A stretch of DNA of 64,000 nt from Bdellovibrionaceae bacterium UBA1609 (lineage in GTDB: Bacteria > Bdellovibrionota > Bdellovibrionia > Bdellovibrionales > UBA1609): assembly GCA_002321895.1 (NCBI GenBank), contig DCMZ01000017.1, forward strand, positions 1 to 64,000, read 5' to 3'. Within the stretch, counting starts at the first letter, position 1. Every line of letters begins with the position of its first letter. The translations under genes and the position numbers were made by a program. Below are positions 54,870 to 64,000 of this stretch, piece after piece. Below the pieces are notes generated by a model. That model did not search any database. It was not told the DNA's origin and was given only the letters and a program-made list of their open reading frames with translations.

Positions 54870-54904
54870 TTAGCTCCTGATTGAAACACCAATAAAATTT
54901 CAGA

Positions 54905-54932
54905 CCCGCCAGAGAATCTGGTGGGTTTTTTT
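54905..54932 (+). terminator. Rho-independent terminator
   Basis: Stem CCCGCCAGA / TCTGGTGGG with one G-T pair, GAA loop, then seven T. It ends the repeat-protein gene. Confidence 0.85.
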
Positions 54933-55080
54933 GCATTTGGGGCGAGTGCTCCCTAATGCAAATATTACAGCCCACTCGATATTTCTCAAATCAAAGGTAT
55001 TTGATTTCACCACTATATTTAATTCAACTGTCTTCGTGGCTTTAGAAAAGCTAACGGCAATGCGGTATAAACCACAGGTT

Positions 55081-56310
55081 ATGAGAATTTGGCTGATAAT
55101 GCTCTGGTCCCTGTTAGTGGTGGGCTGCAATTCATTCGAACCTCCTCCGAAGTTGGACTCTTCACGTTCCGACTCGAAACCCTACTATCCCGAAATGCCG
55201 GAAAGATGGTCTTCGGATAATGTGGTTAGTGAAGACATCAAAGTACAGTTTATTGAAATTGGTGACTGGGGCACAACCACTGAGCACAACATCTTTCAGT
55301 CCCTCTATAGCGCCTTTCTGAATGAGTATGGTGACTGGGCAGGTCCATTCAGAACAAATAGTGCCTTTAAGACAATAGATACTGCCCATCAAGAAGAATC
55401 AATTTCATTGATCGTTAGAACCTCTAGTTCCATTGAAAACGCCAATCCACTTAATAAATTGGAACTCTGTACGGCTAAAAAGGCCGATGATCTTAAGAAC
55501 TATAAATTCAAAGTCCAAGCTTTTTTGGGACAACCCGAAAAAGACATTCAACTCTATGAAGGCGAAGTTCCAAATTTAAATGATGCCACTAAACCTCAGT
55601 TTTTCTATCTTCAAAACGAAACACCTCCTACGAATCCACCTCAATATTCCAGCGGGAATCCCTATCCTTCAACTGTGATTGGAGCTATGGGGGTTTGCGC
55701 ACCGAATAGAGTGAATGCTAAAACTGGAGCCGTAGAATCTCTTTGCCCCTATCTACTTATGATCATCGAATTTAAACACCCATCCGGAGCAACTCACCTC
55801 AAAGGCCTGCTCTATAAAAATGAAATTCATCATCTTGTCCCCTATGTGGACCTTAACCTCATAGCCTCAACTTCTGACCAACTCTTCGATTTAAATGATC
55901 TTCCTTTGCGAAGTGCGTTTTTAACTAATGGTAGATGTACCATTGAAGACATTCTCACCCCTTCGGTACTGCCAGAGGCATATATAGAAAAAGTAGAAAA
56001 TGACTTTAGCCAATGGCTTGAGGGAAACACCTTTGATCTTTCTGAAAACGATCGATCAGCTATAGCAGGGGCTTCCAGGCAACAACTCAATGAAATTAAA
56101 CGAGAGTTTCTCGCTAGCTCTAGCACCATCATTGAAAATGGACTGTTTCGAAGAAGAGAGGTAGTTAACCTTGCTACTGAAACCATTAGCCAGCTCATTG
56201 AAACCTATTCAGGAACCATAGAGAAATTAAATCGCGCTGTTGAGAATCTCAAACAAAAATGGATGGAAAACATTGAAGAGATTAAAGAAAGAGGTCACGA
56301 AGATGATTAA
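55081..56310 (+). CDS. Lipoprotein of unknown function with helical C-terminus
   Basis: 409 residues from ATG 55081; a lipobox (LLVVGC, Cys 16) follows. ATG 55060 is an alternative that lengthens the signal. The N-terminal 300 residues are mixed and include two Cys pairs; the last ~110 are strongly helical, probably a coiled coil (FSQWLEGNTFDLSENDRSAI...IEKLNRAVENLKQKWMENIEEI). The next lipoprotein starts within its last 8 bases, indicating co-translation. No family was recognised. Confidence 0.65.
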   Translation: MRIWLIMLWSLLVVGCNSFEPPPKLDSSRSDSKPYYPEMPERWSSDNVVSEDIKVQFIEIGDWGTTTEHNIFQSLYSAFLNEYGDWAGPFRTNSAFKTIDTAHQEESISLIVRTSSSIENANPLNKLELCTAKKADDLKNYKFKVQAFLGQPEKDIQLYEGEVPNLNDATKPQFFYLQNETPPTNPPQYSSGNPYPSTVIGAMGVCAPNRVNAKTGAVESLCPYLLMIIEFKHPSGATHLKGLLYKNEIHHLVPYVDLNLIASTSDQLFDLNDLPLRSAFLTNGRCTIEDILTPSVLPEAYIEKVENDFSQWLEGNTFDLSENDRSAIAGASRQQLNEIKREFLASSSTIIENGLFRRREVVNLATETISQLIETYSGTIEKLNRAVENLKQKWMENIEEIKERGHEDD

Positions 56311-57391
56311 ACTTCTTTCCCTATTCATTCTACTAGCACTTTCCTTTGGCTGCTCCGAGGGAAAATTGAAGCCACAACCAACAAAGAGCTCCAATCCTTC
56401 AGAAGAGACCGGAGGTAGCCGCGTAGATTCTACTTCGAAGCCGAACGATACTGATGACGGCTCTGAAAAGTCACATCCAGAAGAGAATGATAGGGTTAGC
56501 CCAACTCTTGTGATGGAAAAAGATCCGAATGGAAATACCGATCTCTCTATCGGCCCACCTGTTATCCCTTTATGGAAACAACTCTATTCAGGAGATGGTA
56601 TTCATGAACTTCCAACAAGTAAGGATCTACAGGATCAAGCCCCCTCAACTTACAATAAACTACGACAAATTGCAGTTTGGAAGTCTGCCCAAGTTACCGA
56701 AGACCATTTTGAGGTTATAAAAGAGCAACTTAAAAATCATGTCACCGCTATAGACTTGAATGTAACCCCTTTCAATTTGTGCGATTCAGCCCAAGAACCA
56801 AACCCCATTGTTGAGATTCTAGTTGTTTTCGACATCTTACATAACTCGGAAACTTATAGATATTCGTCACTATTCAAAATCATCCCTGAAGATATCGAAG
56901 ATCAACTTTGGCTTATTCAACCCAGTTATCCCACAGAGGAAACACAAAATAAAATTCGACCCCGGCGAACCAGAAGTCGATCCCACCAGAAATTTAATAA
57001 ACCTATAGCTCTAAAAGACACCGAAATTGCATTGAAGTGCTATGAAAACTGTCGACAAGTGGAAATTGTGTTTATGGGAGACTCAAACTCAAAAGCCTTT
57101 TTCCACTTCACTAACACAAAGGATCTACGATACCAGTGGGAGCCCTATTCTTTAGATGCTTCGTCAATTGATGTTCAGAATCTCAGACGGAACCAAATTC
57201 TTGCCCTAGGACCCAGCCAATGCATCGATGAATCATCAGGCAAGGTACAACTTGAGTCTAGCTGGGATCTATTTGTTCAGGAATGGAATCGTTATGATTA
57301 CACCATCGGTTACATAGCCGCTAAGTATAATCAATCCACAGAGGCCATTAAAAAAACGTGGGATGATATGTGGAATTACATTTTAGATTAA
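56303..57391 (+). CDS. Lipoprotein of unknown function
   Basis: 362 residues from ATG 56303, overlapping the previous gene by 8 bases. Lipobox ALSFGC (Cys 17), then a Ser/Pro/Thr-rich linker and a globular part with two Cys pairs (NLCDSA, KCYENCRQ). A basic stretch (RPRRTRSRSHQKF) lies in the middle. It shares size and layout, though not clear sequence, with the preceding lipoprotein. Convergent with the HPt gene after 3 bases. Confidence 0.65.
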   Translation: MIKLLSLFILLALSFGCSEGKLKPQPTKSSNPSEETGGSRVDSTSKPNDTDDGSEKSHPEENDRVSPTLVMEKDPNGNTDLSIGPPVIPLWKQLYSGDGIHELPTSKDLQDQAPSTYNKLRQIAVWKSAQVTEDHFEVIKEQLKNHVTAIDLNVTPFNLCDSAQEPNPIVEILVVFDILHNSETYRYSSLFKIIPEDIEDQLWLIQPSYPTEETQNKIRPRRTRSRSHQKFNKPIALKDTEIALKCYENCRQVEIVFMGDSNSKAFFHFTNTKDLRYQWEPYSLDASSIDVQNLRRNQILALGPSQCIDESSGKVQLESSWDLFVQEWNRYDYTIGYIAAKYNQSTEAIKKTWDDMWNYILD

Positions 57392-57394
57392 ATT

Positions 57395-57745
57395 TTATAG
57401 GGTTCCGAGAAAGTTTCTAAGCTCAACGGTTACCTTTTTTATTGCAGCAGTAAGTTCTTCAATTTTTCTATCCAGGTGAGATAAGGTATTTTCTCTGCCA
57501 GCATCTTCGATTTTTAAAGCCATTTTAGCAGCATCTTCGGCATAGAAATTCCTAAGATTCCCCTTCAGACGATGTGCCACCTGTTCAATGGTTTTCCCAT
57601 CGCCCTCAGTCACGGCCTTTTTTAATTTATTCAAAAGATGTGGTGAATCCTGCTCGAACAAATCTAAAAGAGTAGAAAAGAGATCCTTATCTCCTTCGAT
57701 CAAAATCATAAATTGTTTTTCATTAAAGGATTCATACTCTGACAT
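57395..57745 (-). CDS. Histidine phosphotransfer (HPt) protein
   Basis: 116 residues. His 58 in EQVAHRLKGNLRNFYAED is the phospho-acceptor, in the AH-x-LKG-x-x-x-N pattern of HPt domains. All-helical. It carries phosphate between receivers in a phosphorelay. It lies 51 bases after hemH on the same strand, and the kinase and regulator inside the heme operon are its nearest possible partners. Confidence 0.8.
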   Translation of the reverse strand: MSEYESFNEKQFMILIEGDKDLFSTLLDLFEQDSPHLLNKLKKAVTEGDGKTIEQVAHRLKGNLRNFYAEDAAKMALKIEDAGRENTLSHLDRKIEELTAAIKKVTVELRNFLGTL

Positions 57746-57796
57746 TCAATAATTCTACCTTTGAAATCCTAGCATTTCCATTGTTTTAGAAAATGT

Positions 57797-58879
57797 CTAG
57801 GCCTTAACTTCTTGCATTGGTCCAGTGGCCGGCTGATAAACTGGCATTTTTAGAGTATCCAACGTCCCTTCGATGATAGCGTCTCCCACCATTTTTACCC
57901 ATAACTCATCATCATTTAGGCAGGGAACGAGCACCAATTGGTCTCCACCAGCATCGACAAACTGATTATGCCCTTCCATCTCTATTTCTTCTAAAGTTTC
58001 CAAACAATCGGCCACAAATGCAGGACAAACCACCCCTAAGCGCTTAACTCCACTGTCGGCGATCTCTGAAAACATCACATCAGTAAAGGGTTCTAGCCAG
58101 CCGGAGCCCAGACGGGACTGAAATGACATGCTGTGACCCACAGCTTCCGTATCACTCTCACTACGAAGTGCATCCATAGTGCGTAAGCATTGAGCTCGAT
58201 AACAATAGGTCAAACGTTCTTCAGGTTTTACACAGCAACTATCATCAAAACTGCAAGACTCACAGCCAGGAATCTTGGAAATATGACGCTCAGGAAGTCC
58301 GTGAAAACTATAGAGCAAATAGTCTAGCTCTTCCTCGCGCACCACCCTTTTTATGGTTTCAGCCAGTGGCTTGATAAAATAGGGCTGATCAAAAAATGGC
58401 TGTACCCAATCCACATTGTCCGTTTTAAGCAAATGTAGCATATATCTAGCTTTATTCATCACCGTTTGAGTGCTCGACAATGCATACTGTGGATATAATG
58501 GAAACAGCGTCACTTGATCAAAACCACCCTCACCGACTTCCTTAAATACCTCTTCCATCGAAGGTTTTCCATATCGCATACAGAGAAAAGCTTGGGTATT
58601 TGTTCCCTGTAAATGCAAATTTATTTTATCCACAAACTTTTCACTGTAAACAAGAAGTGGAGACCCTTCCTCGGTCCAAACTTTCTTATACGCCTGGGAG
58701 GACTTACGACTTCTAAACGGAGCAATAATAAAGTTAACTAACATCCAACGAAGTGTCGCATTGATATCTATAACCAATGGGTCGCTTAAAAACTCTCTAA
58801 GATACGCTCTTACATCTCCCACTTCAGGTGAATTAGGTGTACCTAAATTTATAAAAATTATGGCTTTCTTATTCACCAA
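57797..58879 (-). CDS. hemH: Ferrochelatase
   Basis: 360 residues. It inserts ferrous iron into protoporphyrin IX, the last step of the protoporphyrin-dependent heme pathway. The metal/active-site motif is YSFHGLPERH. A Cys cluster follows (GCESCSFDDSCC), which may bind a [2Fe-2S] cluster as in some ferrochelatases. The start overlaps hemE by 11 bases. Confidence 0.93.
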   Translation of the reverse strand: MVNKKAIIFINLGTPNSPEVGDVRAYLREFLSDPLVIDINATLRWMLVNFIIAPFRSRKSSQAYKKVWTEEGSPLLVYSEKFVDKINLHLQGTNTQAFLCMRYGKPSMEEVFKEVGEGGFDQVTLFPLYPQYALSSTQTVMNKARYMLHLLKTDNVDWVQPFFDQPYFIKPLAETIKRVVREEELDYLLYSFHGLPERHISKIPGCESCSFDDSCCVKPEERLTYCYRAQCLRTMDALRSESDTEAVGHSMSFQSRLGSGWLEPFTDVMFSEIADSGVKRLGVVCPAFVADCLETLEEIEMEGHNQFVDAGGDQLVLVPCLNDDELWVKMVGDAIIEGTLDTLKMPVYQPATGPMQEVKA

Positions 58880-59891
58880 ATACCTCGCGCACTCTATTCA
58901 CAAAATACTTTACATTATATTGAGGGGTCTTAGGCAACACACCATGACCCAGTCCACAAACCCATCCGGCACGCTGTTCATCAGTGAGATCTTTTAGCGG
59001 CGATAGATAGTCCTCTAAATAACCGGCAAAAGTATCTTTATCTGCAAACAACATCGTCTGGTCAAAATTACCTTGAACAAATCCATGGGATTGTATTTGC
59101 AAGGCCCTTCTAATATCCCAGCGATGGTCGTACCCCATTCCGGCGGTGTTTTTATGATTCCAATGAAAGCTTAAATGATCGTCAGTCACTTTCTGAGTGT
59201 AATATCCTAACCGATTGGGGAAGGCTTCAAATAGTTTGTTCAACATAGGAGCAAGATACTTTTGATAAACAAAAGGAGAGGTTTCCCCACCAGCAGTATC
59301 AAAAACCATTACCACTTCAGCTCCACCATCAAATTGCAACTGAATGTTTTGTATTAAAAGAGGTACTAATTTTTCGCAAAAAGCTTCGTAAAGATTAAAA
59401 TCACATTTAACATCCGTCATTAAAGCTTTATGGGAACCTTCAACGGCGTAGGTAAAAAGCGTCCAAGGTCCACCTACAAATCCTATTAAGCTTTTGTCAT
59501 TAGGAAGCCGCTCACGAGTGGCTTCCACGGCCAACTTTTGAAACCGCAACGCTTCAATGGCTTCATCCACTGGCTTCAGATTTTTAATGTTTTCACGATC
59601 CAGCTTTCGATCAAGAACGGGACCAGGCTTATATTCCAAGCCAATCCCAAGAGCTTCCAGAGGAAAAAGCAAGTCACTAAATAAAATAGACACGTCGAAA
59701 TCAAATTCCTCTATGGGGCCAAGTGCCACTTCAGCAGCTAATTCTGGCTGCTTACACAACTCTACAAATGTATTCTTTTCTTTCATCTTTTGATAGTGAT
59801 CATGATATCTTCCCGCTTGACGCATAAACCAAATCGGCGGGACTGCCTGTGGAACTCTTTCAAGTGCATTTTGAAATTTTTGATTAGACAT
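58869..59891 (-). CDS. hemE: Uroporphyrinogen decarboxylase
   Basis: 340 residues. Converts uroporphyrinogen III to coproporphyrinogen III. Diagnostic motifs are PIWFMRQAGRYHDHYQ at residue 19 onwards, and FVGGPWTLFTYAVEG. Nine bases separate it from the regulator gene and it overlaps hemH. Confidence 0.94.
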   Translation of the reverse strand: MSNQKFQNALERVPQAVPPIWFMRQAGRYHDHYQKMKEKNTFVELCKQPELAAEVALGPIEEFDFDVSILFSDLLFPLEALGIGLEYKPGPVLDRKLDRENIKNLKPVDEAIEALRFQKLAVEATRERLPNDKSLIGFVGGPWTLFTYAVEGSHKALMTDVKCDFNLYEAFCEKLVPLLIQNIQLQFDGGAEVVMVFDTAGGETSPFVYQKYLAPMLNKLFEAFPNRLGYYTQKVTDDHLSFHWNHKNTAGMGYDHRWDIRRALQIQSHGFVQGNFDQTMLFADKDTFAGYLEDYLSPLKDLTDEQRAGWVCGLGHGVLPKTPQYNVKYFVNRVREVFGE

Positions 59892-59900
59892 TTCCTACTC

Positions 59901-60566
59901 CTATCGTTCCCATTGGTAACCTACTCCCCGAATGGATTTAATAATTTCACCTTTTTCATCTTTCAATGCTTGTCGTAATCGAACGACACAATTATCCACC
60001 GTTCTTTGACTGGGATACTGCTCTCTACCCCAAACCACATCCAATATCTCATCCCTGCTCACCACTTGCTTCTTCTTAGACACTAAAAGCTGAAGAATTT
60101 TAAAATCTTTGAGCTGTAAACTCACTGGTGGCTCTCCGGTGTGGGTGATTGATAAGTTTGAACCATCAATAGAGAAATCTCCAAAATTCATGATCTGCCT
60201 TGGTACATGATTGTCCAATACATGCTTTACCCGAATTAAGAATTCCTTTAAATGAAATGGTTTAGGAATATATTCCTCAGCCCCCAACTCATAGGCCTGT
60301 AACCTTGTTTCTGCATCGGATTGTGCGGTGACAAACAAAAAGGGACAAGCTGTTTTAGCTTTTACCTCTCGAGCGACCTCAAATCCCGAACCATCTGGCA
60401 ATCCCAAATCTAAAATGACTAGATCAAAAGAAAATCTTTCTATGAGCTGAATACCTTCTTGGGCTTTCTCTCTCCAATGAACTTCATACCCTTCCTTTTC
60501 AAGTCTCTCTTTTAAGGTGGTGCCTAAAGTTCTGTCATCTTCTAACATTAATAGCTTACGAATCAT
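59901..60566 (-). CDS. OmpR-family response regulator within the heme operon
   Basis: 221 residues. The receiver has the acidic pair LEDD, phospho-Asp in LVILDLGLPDGSG, and PKPF Lys. The C-terminal winged helix has LQLKDFKILQLLVSKKKQVV, NCVVRLRQAL and IRGVGYQW. It overlaps the kinase gene by four bases (ATGA) and precedes hemE by nine, so it is embedded in the operon. Confidence 0.9.
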   Translation of the reverse strand: MIRKLLMLEDDRTLGTTLKERLEKEGYEVHWREKAQEGIQLIERFSFDLVILDLGLPDGSGFEVAREVKAKTACPFLFVTAQSDAETRLQAYELGAEEYIPKPFHLKEFLIRVKHVLDNHVPRQIMNFGDFSIDGSNLSITHTGEPPVSLQLKDFKILQLLVSKKKQVVSRDEILDVVWGREQYPSQRTVDNCVVRLRQALKDEKGEIIKSIRGVGYQWER

Positions 60567-61468
60567 GACACCCCTTTTGGCAAGGAGACCCTAACGGCAA
60601 AACCACTGCCTTGTACTAGTTCGGGACATATTGAAAAGCTACCGTTCAACGAACCAATAATTGCGTGGGATATGTATAGCCCCATACCAGAACCAGAGCT
60701 TGGATTATAGTGTGTAAAAGGCTGGGTGAGGATACTGAAATCACCCTTGAACCCCAGACCATTATCCACAAAATCTATCTCTACTAAATCATCATTCTCT
60801 GTGATGCTAATGTGCATTTCACTGGCCTGTCCATGATTCAGACTATTATGAAATATGTTATTCAACACACCTTCTAGGGCCTGTCGGTCGGTCTGTAGGC
60901 TTCCCATCTTACCATGTACATGGACAATTACATCTGGCCAACTCAATCTCATCGACTCAATGACATCACTTAAAGACACTTTTTGAATGAATAATTTTGA
61001 AGAATCAGAACGAGCTAAGTAAAGAGAATTCTCTAGTTGTAGATGGAGGCGCTCTGTGTCGCCAAGCAATCGATCTACAACCGATTTTACATTGGATTCA
61101 TTGATCGATTTATCTGCGATACTTTCCTGTAAAACCTCAGCCTGTAACTTGAGACTCGCCATACTTGTTTTCAAATCATGAGAAAATGCTAGGAAAAATT
61201 TTCGAATTCGATCTATGTTGGCTTCTTCTCTGTATATCAAAAAAAGCAGAGGAACAGCTCCAATTAAAATCAGCACGACAAGACTTAGACCTTCCCAAAA
61301 CACCATATTTTTCAGTTTTGGCAAATACTCTGACCAGTCAATCACTCCAGCTTCAAGTCGAACTATAATATTGTGCAATACAAAAACCCACCAAATGGCG
61401 ATCCCCATGGTCAAGGCTAACCAAGAAAAAGCAAAAACATATTTAAGCTTTGGTGACCTTTGAAACAC
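60563..61468 (-). CDS. Sensor histidine kinase within the heme operon
   Basis: 301 residues, two membrane helices (~10-32 and ~57-78) with a ~25-residue outer loop. His 97 in FLAFSHDLKTSMASL is the phosphoacceptor. The ATPase domain has N-box NIFHNSLNHG, G1 VDNGLGF and G2 GSGMGLYI. Short sensor loop suggests sensing within the membrane or by a partner. Two bases from hemL. Confidence 0.9.
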   Translation of the reverse strand: MFQRSPKLKYVFAFSWLALTMGIAIWWVFVLHNIIVRLEAGVIDWSEYLPKLKNMVFWEGLSLVVLILIGAVPLLFLIYREEANIDRIRKFFLAFSHDLKTSMASLKLQAEVLQESIADKSINESNVKSVVDRLLGDTERLHLQLENSLYLARSDSSKLFIQKVSLSDVIESMRLSWPDVIVHVHGKMGSLQTDRQALEGVLNNIFHNSLNHGQASEMHISITENDDLVEIDFVDNGLGFKGDFSILTQPFTHYNPSSGSGMGLYISHAIIGSLNGSFSICPELVQGSGFAVRVSLPKGVS

Positions 61469-61470
61469 GA

Positions 61471-62754
61471 TTATCCCCTGGCTTCCATGGCCGAATCGAA
61501 AATGATCTGACTGGCTTCTTCTAGAATTTCATCGGTATGTGCGAATGACATAAATCCCACTTCAAAAGCACTTGGAGCTAAATACAACCCTCTATCTAAG
61601 CAGCCATGGAAGAGTTTCATGAAATTCTCTGCTTGCCCATCAGGGAAATCCTTTAAAGATCGAATAGGTCCATCTGTTCGCCCATGAATCCAAAATAAAG
61701 ACTCTTTATAGGACACTTGAAAAGGAACATCACTTTTATCAAACCTATCATTCAATCCTTTTGCAAACCTTTGAGTACGATCTCTCAGGACCTCATGAAC
61801 ATTTTCTTCTTTCACTTTTTTTAGCGTGGCTAGACCTGCTGCCATTCCCATTGGATTGGCCGCTAAAGTTCCAGCTTGGTAAACGGACCCCGAAGGTGCC
61901 ACATTATCCATACACTCATTAGAGCCCGCATAACAGCCCACTGGAAACCCACCGCCCATCACTTTGCCGTAGGTCACCAAGTCCGGCTTGTCGGTAAAAT
62001 CACCAGCCATTCCTTGCATTCCAATTCGGAATCCTGAGATCACCTCATCAAATATAACTAAGCTACCATGATCACGACTGACCTTAATCACATGTTCTAA
62101 ATATTCTTTTCTCTGAATCAACAACCCATAATTCGCCGGAAGAGGTTCAATGATAACAGCTGCAATTTCATCCCCGTGATTTTTAAAAAGTTCGTCAACT
62201 AAGGACTCGTCGTCCAGCTCGGATACTAAAGTTTCAGAAGCCACATTTGCAGACACGCCCGCACTATCGCTAGCCCCTTGTCCGGCAAGTCCACTCCCCG
62301 CTTTAACTAACATTCCATCTACATGGCCATGATACATTCCATTGAATTTTACGACCTTATCTCTGCCGACGGTTCCTCTTGCTACACGAAGTGCACTCAT
62401 AACCGCCTCTGTACCAGAGCAAACAAATCTCAATTTATCAACGAAGGGAACTTCTTCTTTAATAAACTCGGCAAGCTCTAAGGAATAGGGTTCGCAAGTC
62501 CCCAAACTCCACGCCTTTTCGCTAACTGCAGCGACTACACGAGCAACATCTGGATCTCTATGCCCAAGTATGTTTGGACCAAAACTAAGACAAAAATCAA
62601 TAAATCGTTTCCCTTCAACGGAATAAATATAGGGACCTTCAGCTCTGTCAAAAAAAAGAGGTTTACCACCTACAGATTTAAAGGCTCTCACGGGACTATG
62701 CACTCCGCCCGGACTCAACTTTTTAGACCGATCAAATAACTCAGTACTATTCAT
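61471..62754 (-). CDS. hemL: Glutamate-1-semialdehyde 2,1-aminomutase
   Basis: 427 residues. Makes 5-aminolevulinate from glutamate-1-semialdehyde in the C5 pathway. Motifs: SPGGVHSPVRAF at the N-terminus, YHGHVDGMLVKAGSG, VIFDEVISGFR, and PLP-binding Lys 264 in VTYGKVMGGGFPVG. It overlaps hemC by four bases (ATGA). Confidence 0.95.
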   Translation of the reverse strand: MNSTELFDRSKKLSPGGVHSPVRAFKSVGGKPLFFDRAEGPYIYSVEGKRFIDFCLSFGPNILGHRDPDVARVVAAVSEKAWSLGTCEPYSLELAEFIKEEVPFVDKLRFVCSGTEAVMSALRVARGTVGRDKVVKFNGMYHGHVDGMLVKAGSGLAGQGASDSAGVSANVASETLVSELDDESLVDELFKNHGDEIAAVIIEPLPANYGLLIQRKEYLEHVIKVSRDHGSLVIFDEVISGFRIGMQGMAGDFTDKPDLVTYGKVMGGGFPVGCYAGSNECMDNVAPSGSVYQAGTLAANPMGMAAGLATLKKVKEENVHEVLRDRTQRFAKGLNDRFDKSDVPFQVSYKESLFWIHGRTDGPIRSLKDFPDGQAENFMKLFHGCLDRGLYLAPSAFEVGFMSFAHTDEILEEASQIIFDSAMEARG

Positions 62755-64000
62755 ATCTCTTCAACTCCTAATAGATTGAACATCCATTGTTTCCAATTCT
62801 TAAAACTATAAAACTGAATTACAGTCCCTCGACCAGATAAAATACTTTTAATCTCCTGGTAGGTAATGCCCGTTCCACAAAAATGATAGCCATCTACAAT
62901 GTGAGGATAATTCTCATAGGCTAGCTTAAATTGCGTGCCACTCATCCAATAGAAATACTTCTTATTGGCCAGATTTGGCGTTTCAGCCTTAGGTACCAAT
63001 TGATAGGTATAAAATAATTTAAATGGCCCCGCATTGAAAGATTGATTATGTGTGAGCTTCATCCATTTGAGCTTCTTCTCATAGAAATAATCCACCGCTG
63101 GCAGCCTTCTCGAGCCGAGTCCGTCATCGCACCCATTCACCCAGATTCCCTTCTGAGCTAGCTTTTTCCAAGTTTCGACACCACTGGCCCAAACACATTG
63201 CTGGTCATTGTATCTAAAATCCTCTGGTAGACCATTGGCTCGAGCTACATATAAGCCAGTTTCTTCACTCTCAATCATTGCAAGTTCATCAATAGATATC
63301 GGTAATTCACTTCTATCAAAAAATAAGTTGTTGTCGGTATCTAACGGAAAAATCTCAGTCAGTTTTTTTGGAACTTTCATCTCGTCGAGTTTAGAATTTT
63401 TTTGTTCTACTCCATCCAAAACCACTCCGGAATCTGAAATTCCTTTTTGAAATACAACCTCTCCTTGCTCGTGTGGCACTACCGTAACACCAATTTTTTG
63501 ATGGCAACCACCACCATAAGAAGCGAGGATTTTTCTTTCTTCCAGCACACAAGCAAAATGTCTCTCGTGATGAATAGCTTGAAGCAAATCTTTTAGGTCG
63601 GCCCTTTGAGATGCAATTTCCACAGCCAATGCACCTTGTGCGGCAGCACCCGGATTTTCATTCAATGGCAAAACCATAAAGTGGCAACTCTCTAATGCTT
63701 TTTTCATTGATGCTCGGGAAGATTCGAATTCTGGCCTTTTGCTGTTCATCAACCGGTCCAGAGCCGCTTTTGCAATCATCATCCCGTCAGCATTACTTTT
63801 TAGAAATTTATCAACGCGAGTTTGAATATTTCCACGAATTGGCTCTACTAGAACGTCTTCTACCACCAACGGGAAATAGCTCTGTATAAATCCTTTTATA
63901 TTATGCTCTCTACGAGGACTCGAAGTTAAAACAGTCACTTCGTCACCACCCTGGTTCCCTCGAAATCTCCGTAAATGGCTTTTCTTGAAAAGTAGAATAT
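62751..64000 (-). CDS. hemC: Hydroxymethylbilane synthase with HemD-like extension (partial)
   Basis: The frame stays open to the window edge, so the N-terminus is missing; a GTG at 63938 is not the true start because TSSPRRE (HemC GTSSLRR) and the residues before it (PFTEIRGNQGGDEV) belong to the middle of HemC. HemC motifs include EPIRGNIQTRVDKF, LNENPGAAAQGALAVE and the cofactor Cys in SYGGGCHQKIG. About 200 further residues follow, far beyond HemC's usual ~310; they may be a uroporphyrinogen-III synthase (HemD) domain, but the match is weak. Confidence 0.88.
   Translation of the reverse strand, partial: ILLFKKSHLRRFRGNQGGDEVTVLTSSPRREHNIKGFIQSYFPLVVEDVLVEPIRGNIQTRVDKFLKSNADGMMIAKAALDRLMNSKRPEFESSRASMKKALESCHFMVLPLNENPGAAAQGALAVEIASQRADLKDLLQAIHHERHFACVLEERKILASYGGGCHQKIGVTVVPHEQGEVVFQKGISDSGVVLDGVEQKNSKLDEMKVPKKLTEIFPLDTDNNLFFDRSELPISIDELAMIESEETGLYVARANGLPEDFRYNDQQCVWASGVETWKKLAQKGIWVNGCDDGLGSRRLPAVDYFYEKKLKWMKLTHNQSFNAGPFKLFYTYQLVPKAETPNLANKKYFYWMSGTQFKLAYENYPHIVDGYHFCGTGITYQEIKSILSGRGTVIQFYSFKNWKQWMFNLLGVEEI

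Noticed and set aside
63938..63938. GTG as the start of hemC
   Set aside because: Upstream codons to the window edge are open and HemC-like, so the gene is cut by the edge.

Overview
The window reads as a piece of chromosome from a Gram-negative bacterium of moderate-to-low GC, most likely in or near the Bdellovibrionales. The reasons are many exported proteins and lipoproteins, several secreted serine and metallo-proteases, a TIGR02147-type regulator (a family best known from Bdellovibrio and Fibrobacter), and a heme biosynthesis cluster with a HemC that carries a long C-terminal extension. The assignment is inferred from gene content. No rRNA, tRNA or CRISPR array was seen.

Layout. Bases 1-4930 are an AT-rich accessory island of displaced Rhs (polymorphic toxin) tips. 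Two orphan C-terminal modules each begin with the same repeat (1-273 and 3052-3324), carry a stop codon just before the Rhs core remnant, and are followed by likely immunity genes. One tip is a HExxH metallopeptidase paired with an exported partner; the other is an unrecognised domain paired with a Sel1-like lipoprotein. Between them lie a broken Rhs core piece and a run of small membrane proteins. The island ends with a REP-associated tyrosine (Y1) transposase bounded by perfect 25-bp inverted ends; the same end sequence forms a miniature palindromic element inside the Rhs debris.

Bases 4997-24470 hold mostly exported proteins: an erythromycin-esterase-like protein, a five-gene minus-strand operon with a trypsin-like protease and a predicted H/C-dyad enzyme, a large P-loop ATPase with a C-terminal OmpR-type DNA-binding domain, a lipoprotein gene preceded by a good sigma-54-type promoter with an upstream palindrome, an alpha-crystallin domain fused to a long coiled coil, and a matrixin-like lipoprotein protease. 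A 770-base spacer follows (24468-25240) with a perfect 24-bp inverted repeat and a GC-rich, hairpin-dense segment.

Bases 25241-34860 carry housekeeping and envelope genes: an OmpR-type regulator, Hsp33, bifunctional PutA, an MscS-type channel, a rhomboid protease and an RDD-domain protein. Bases 34963-47049 are rich in secreted proteins: a Cys-rich 826-residue protein, tandem trypsin-like paralogs, a 1063-residue exported protein, a TIGR02147 regulator, an S41 peptidase, a Fis-type HTH protein and DUF1304. Bases 47137-57391 contain CrcB/Fluc, a large HExxH surface protein with a probable C-terminal barrel, a HAD phosphatase, small exported proteins, an RG-rich repeat protein and two adjacent lipoproteins.

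Bases 57395-64000 (minus strand) are a tightly packed heme operon: hemC (cut by the window edge, with a HemD-like extension), hemL, a histidine kinase, its response regulator, hemE and hemH, followed by an HPt protein. The kinase and regulator sit inside the operon with overlapping or near-overlapping junctions, which suggests signal control of heme synthesis.
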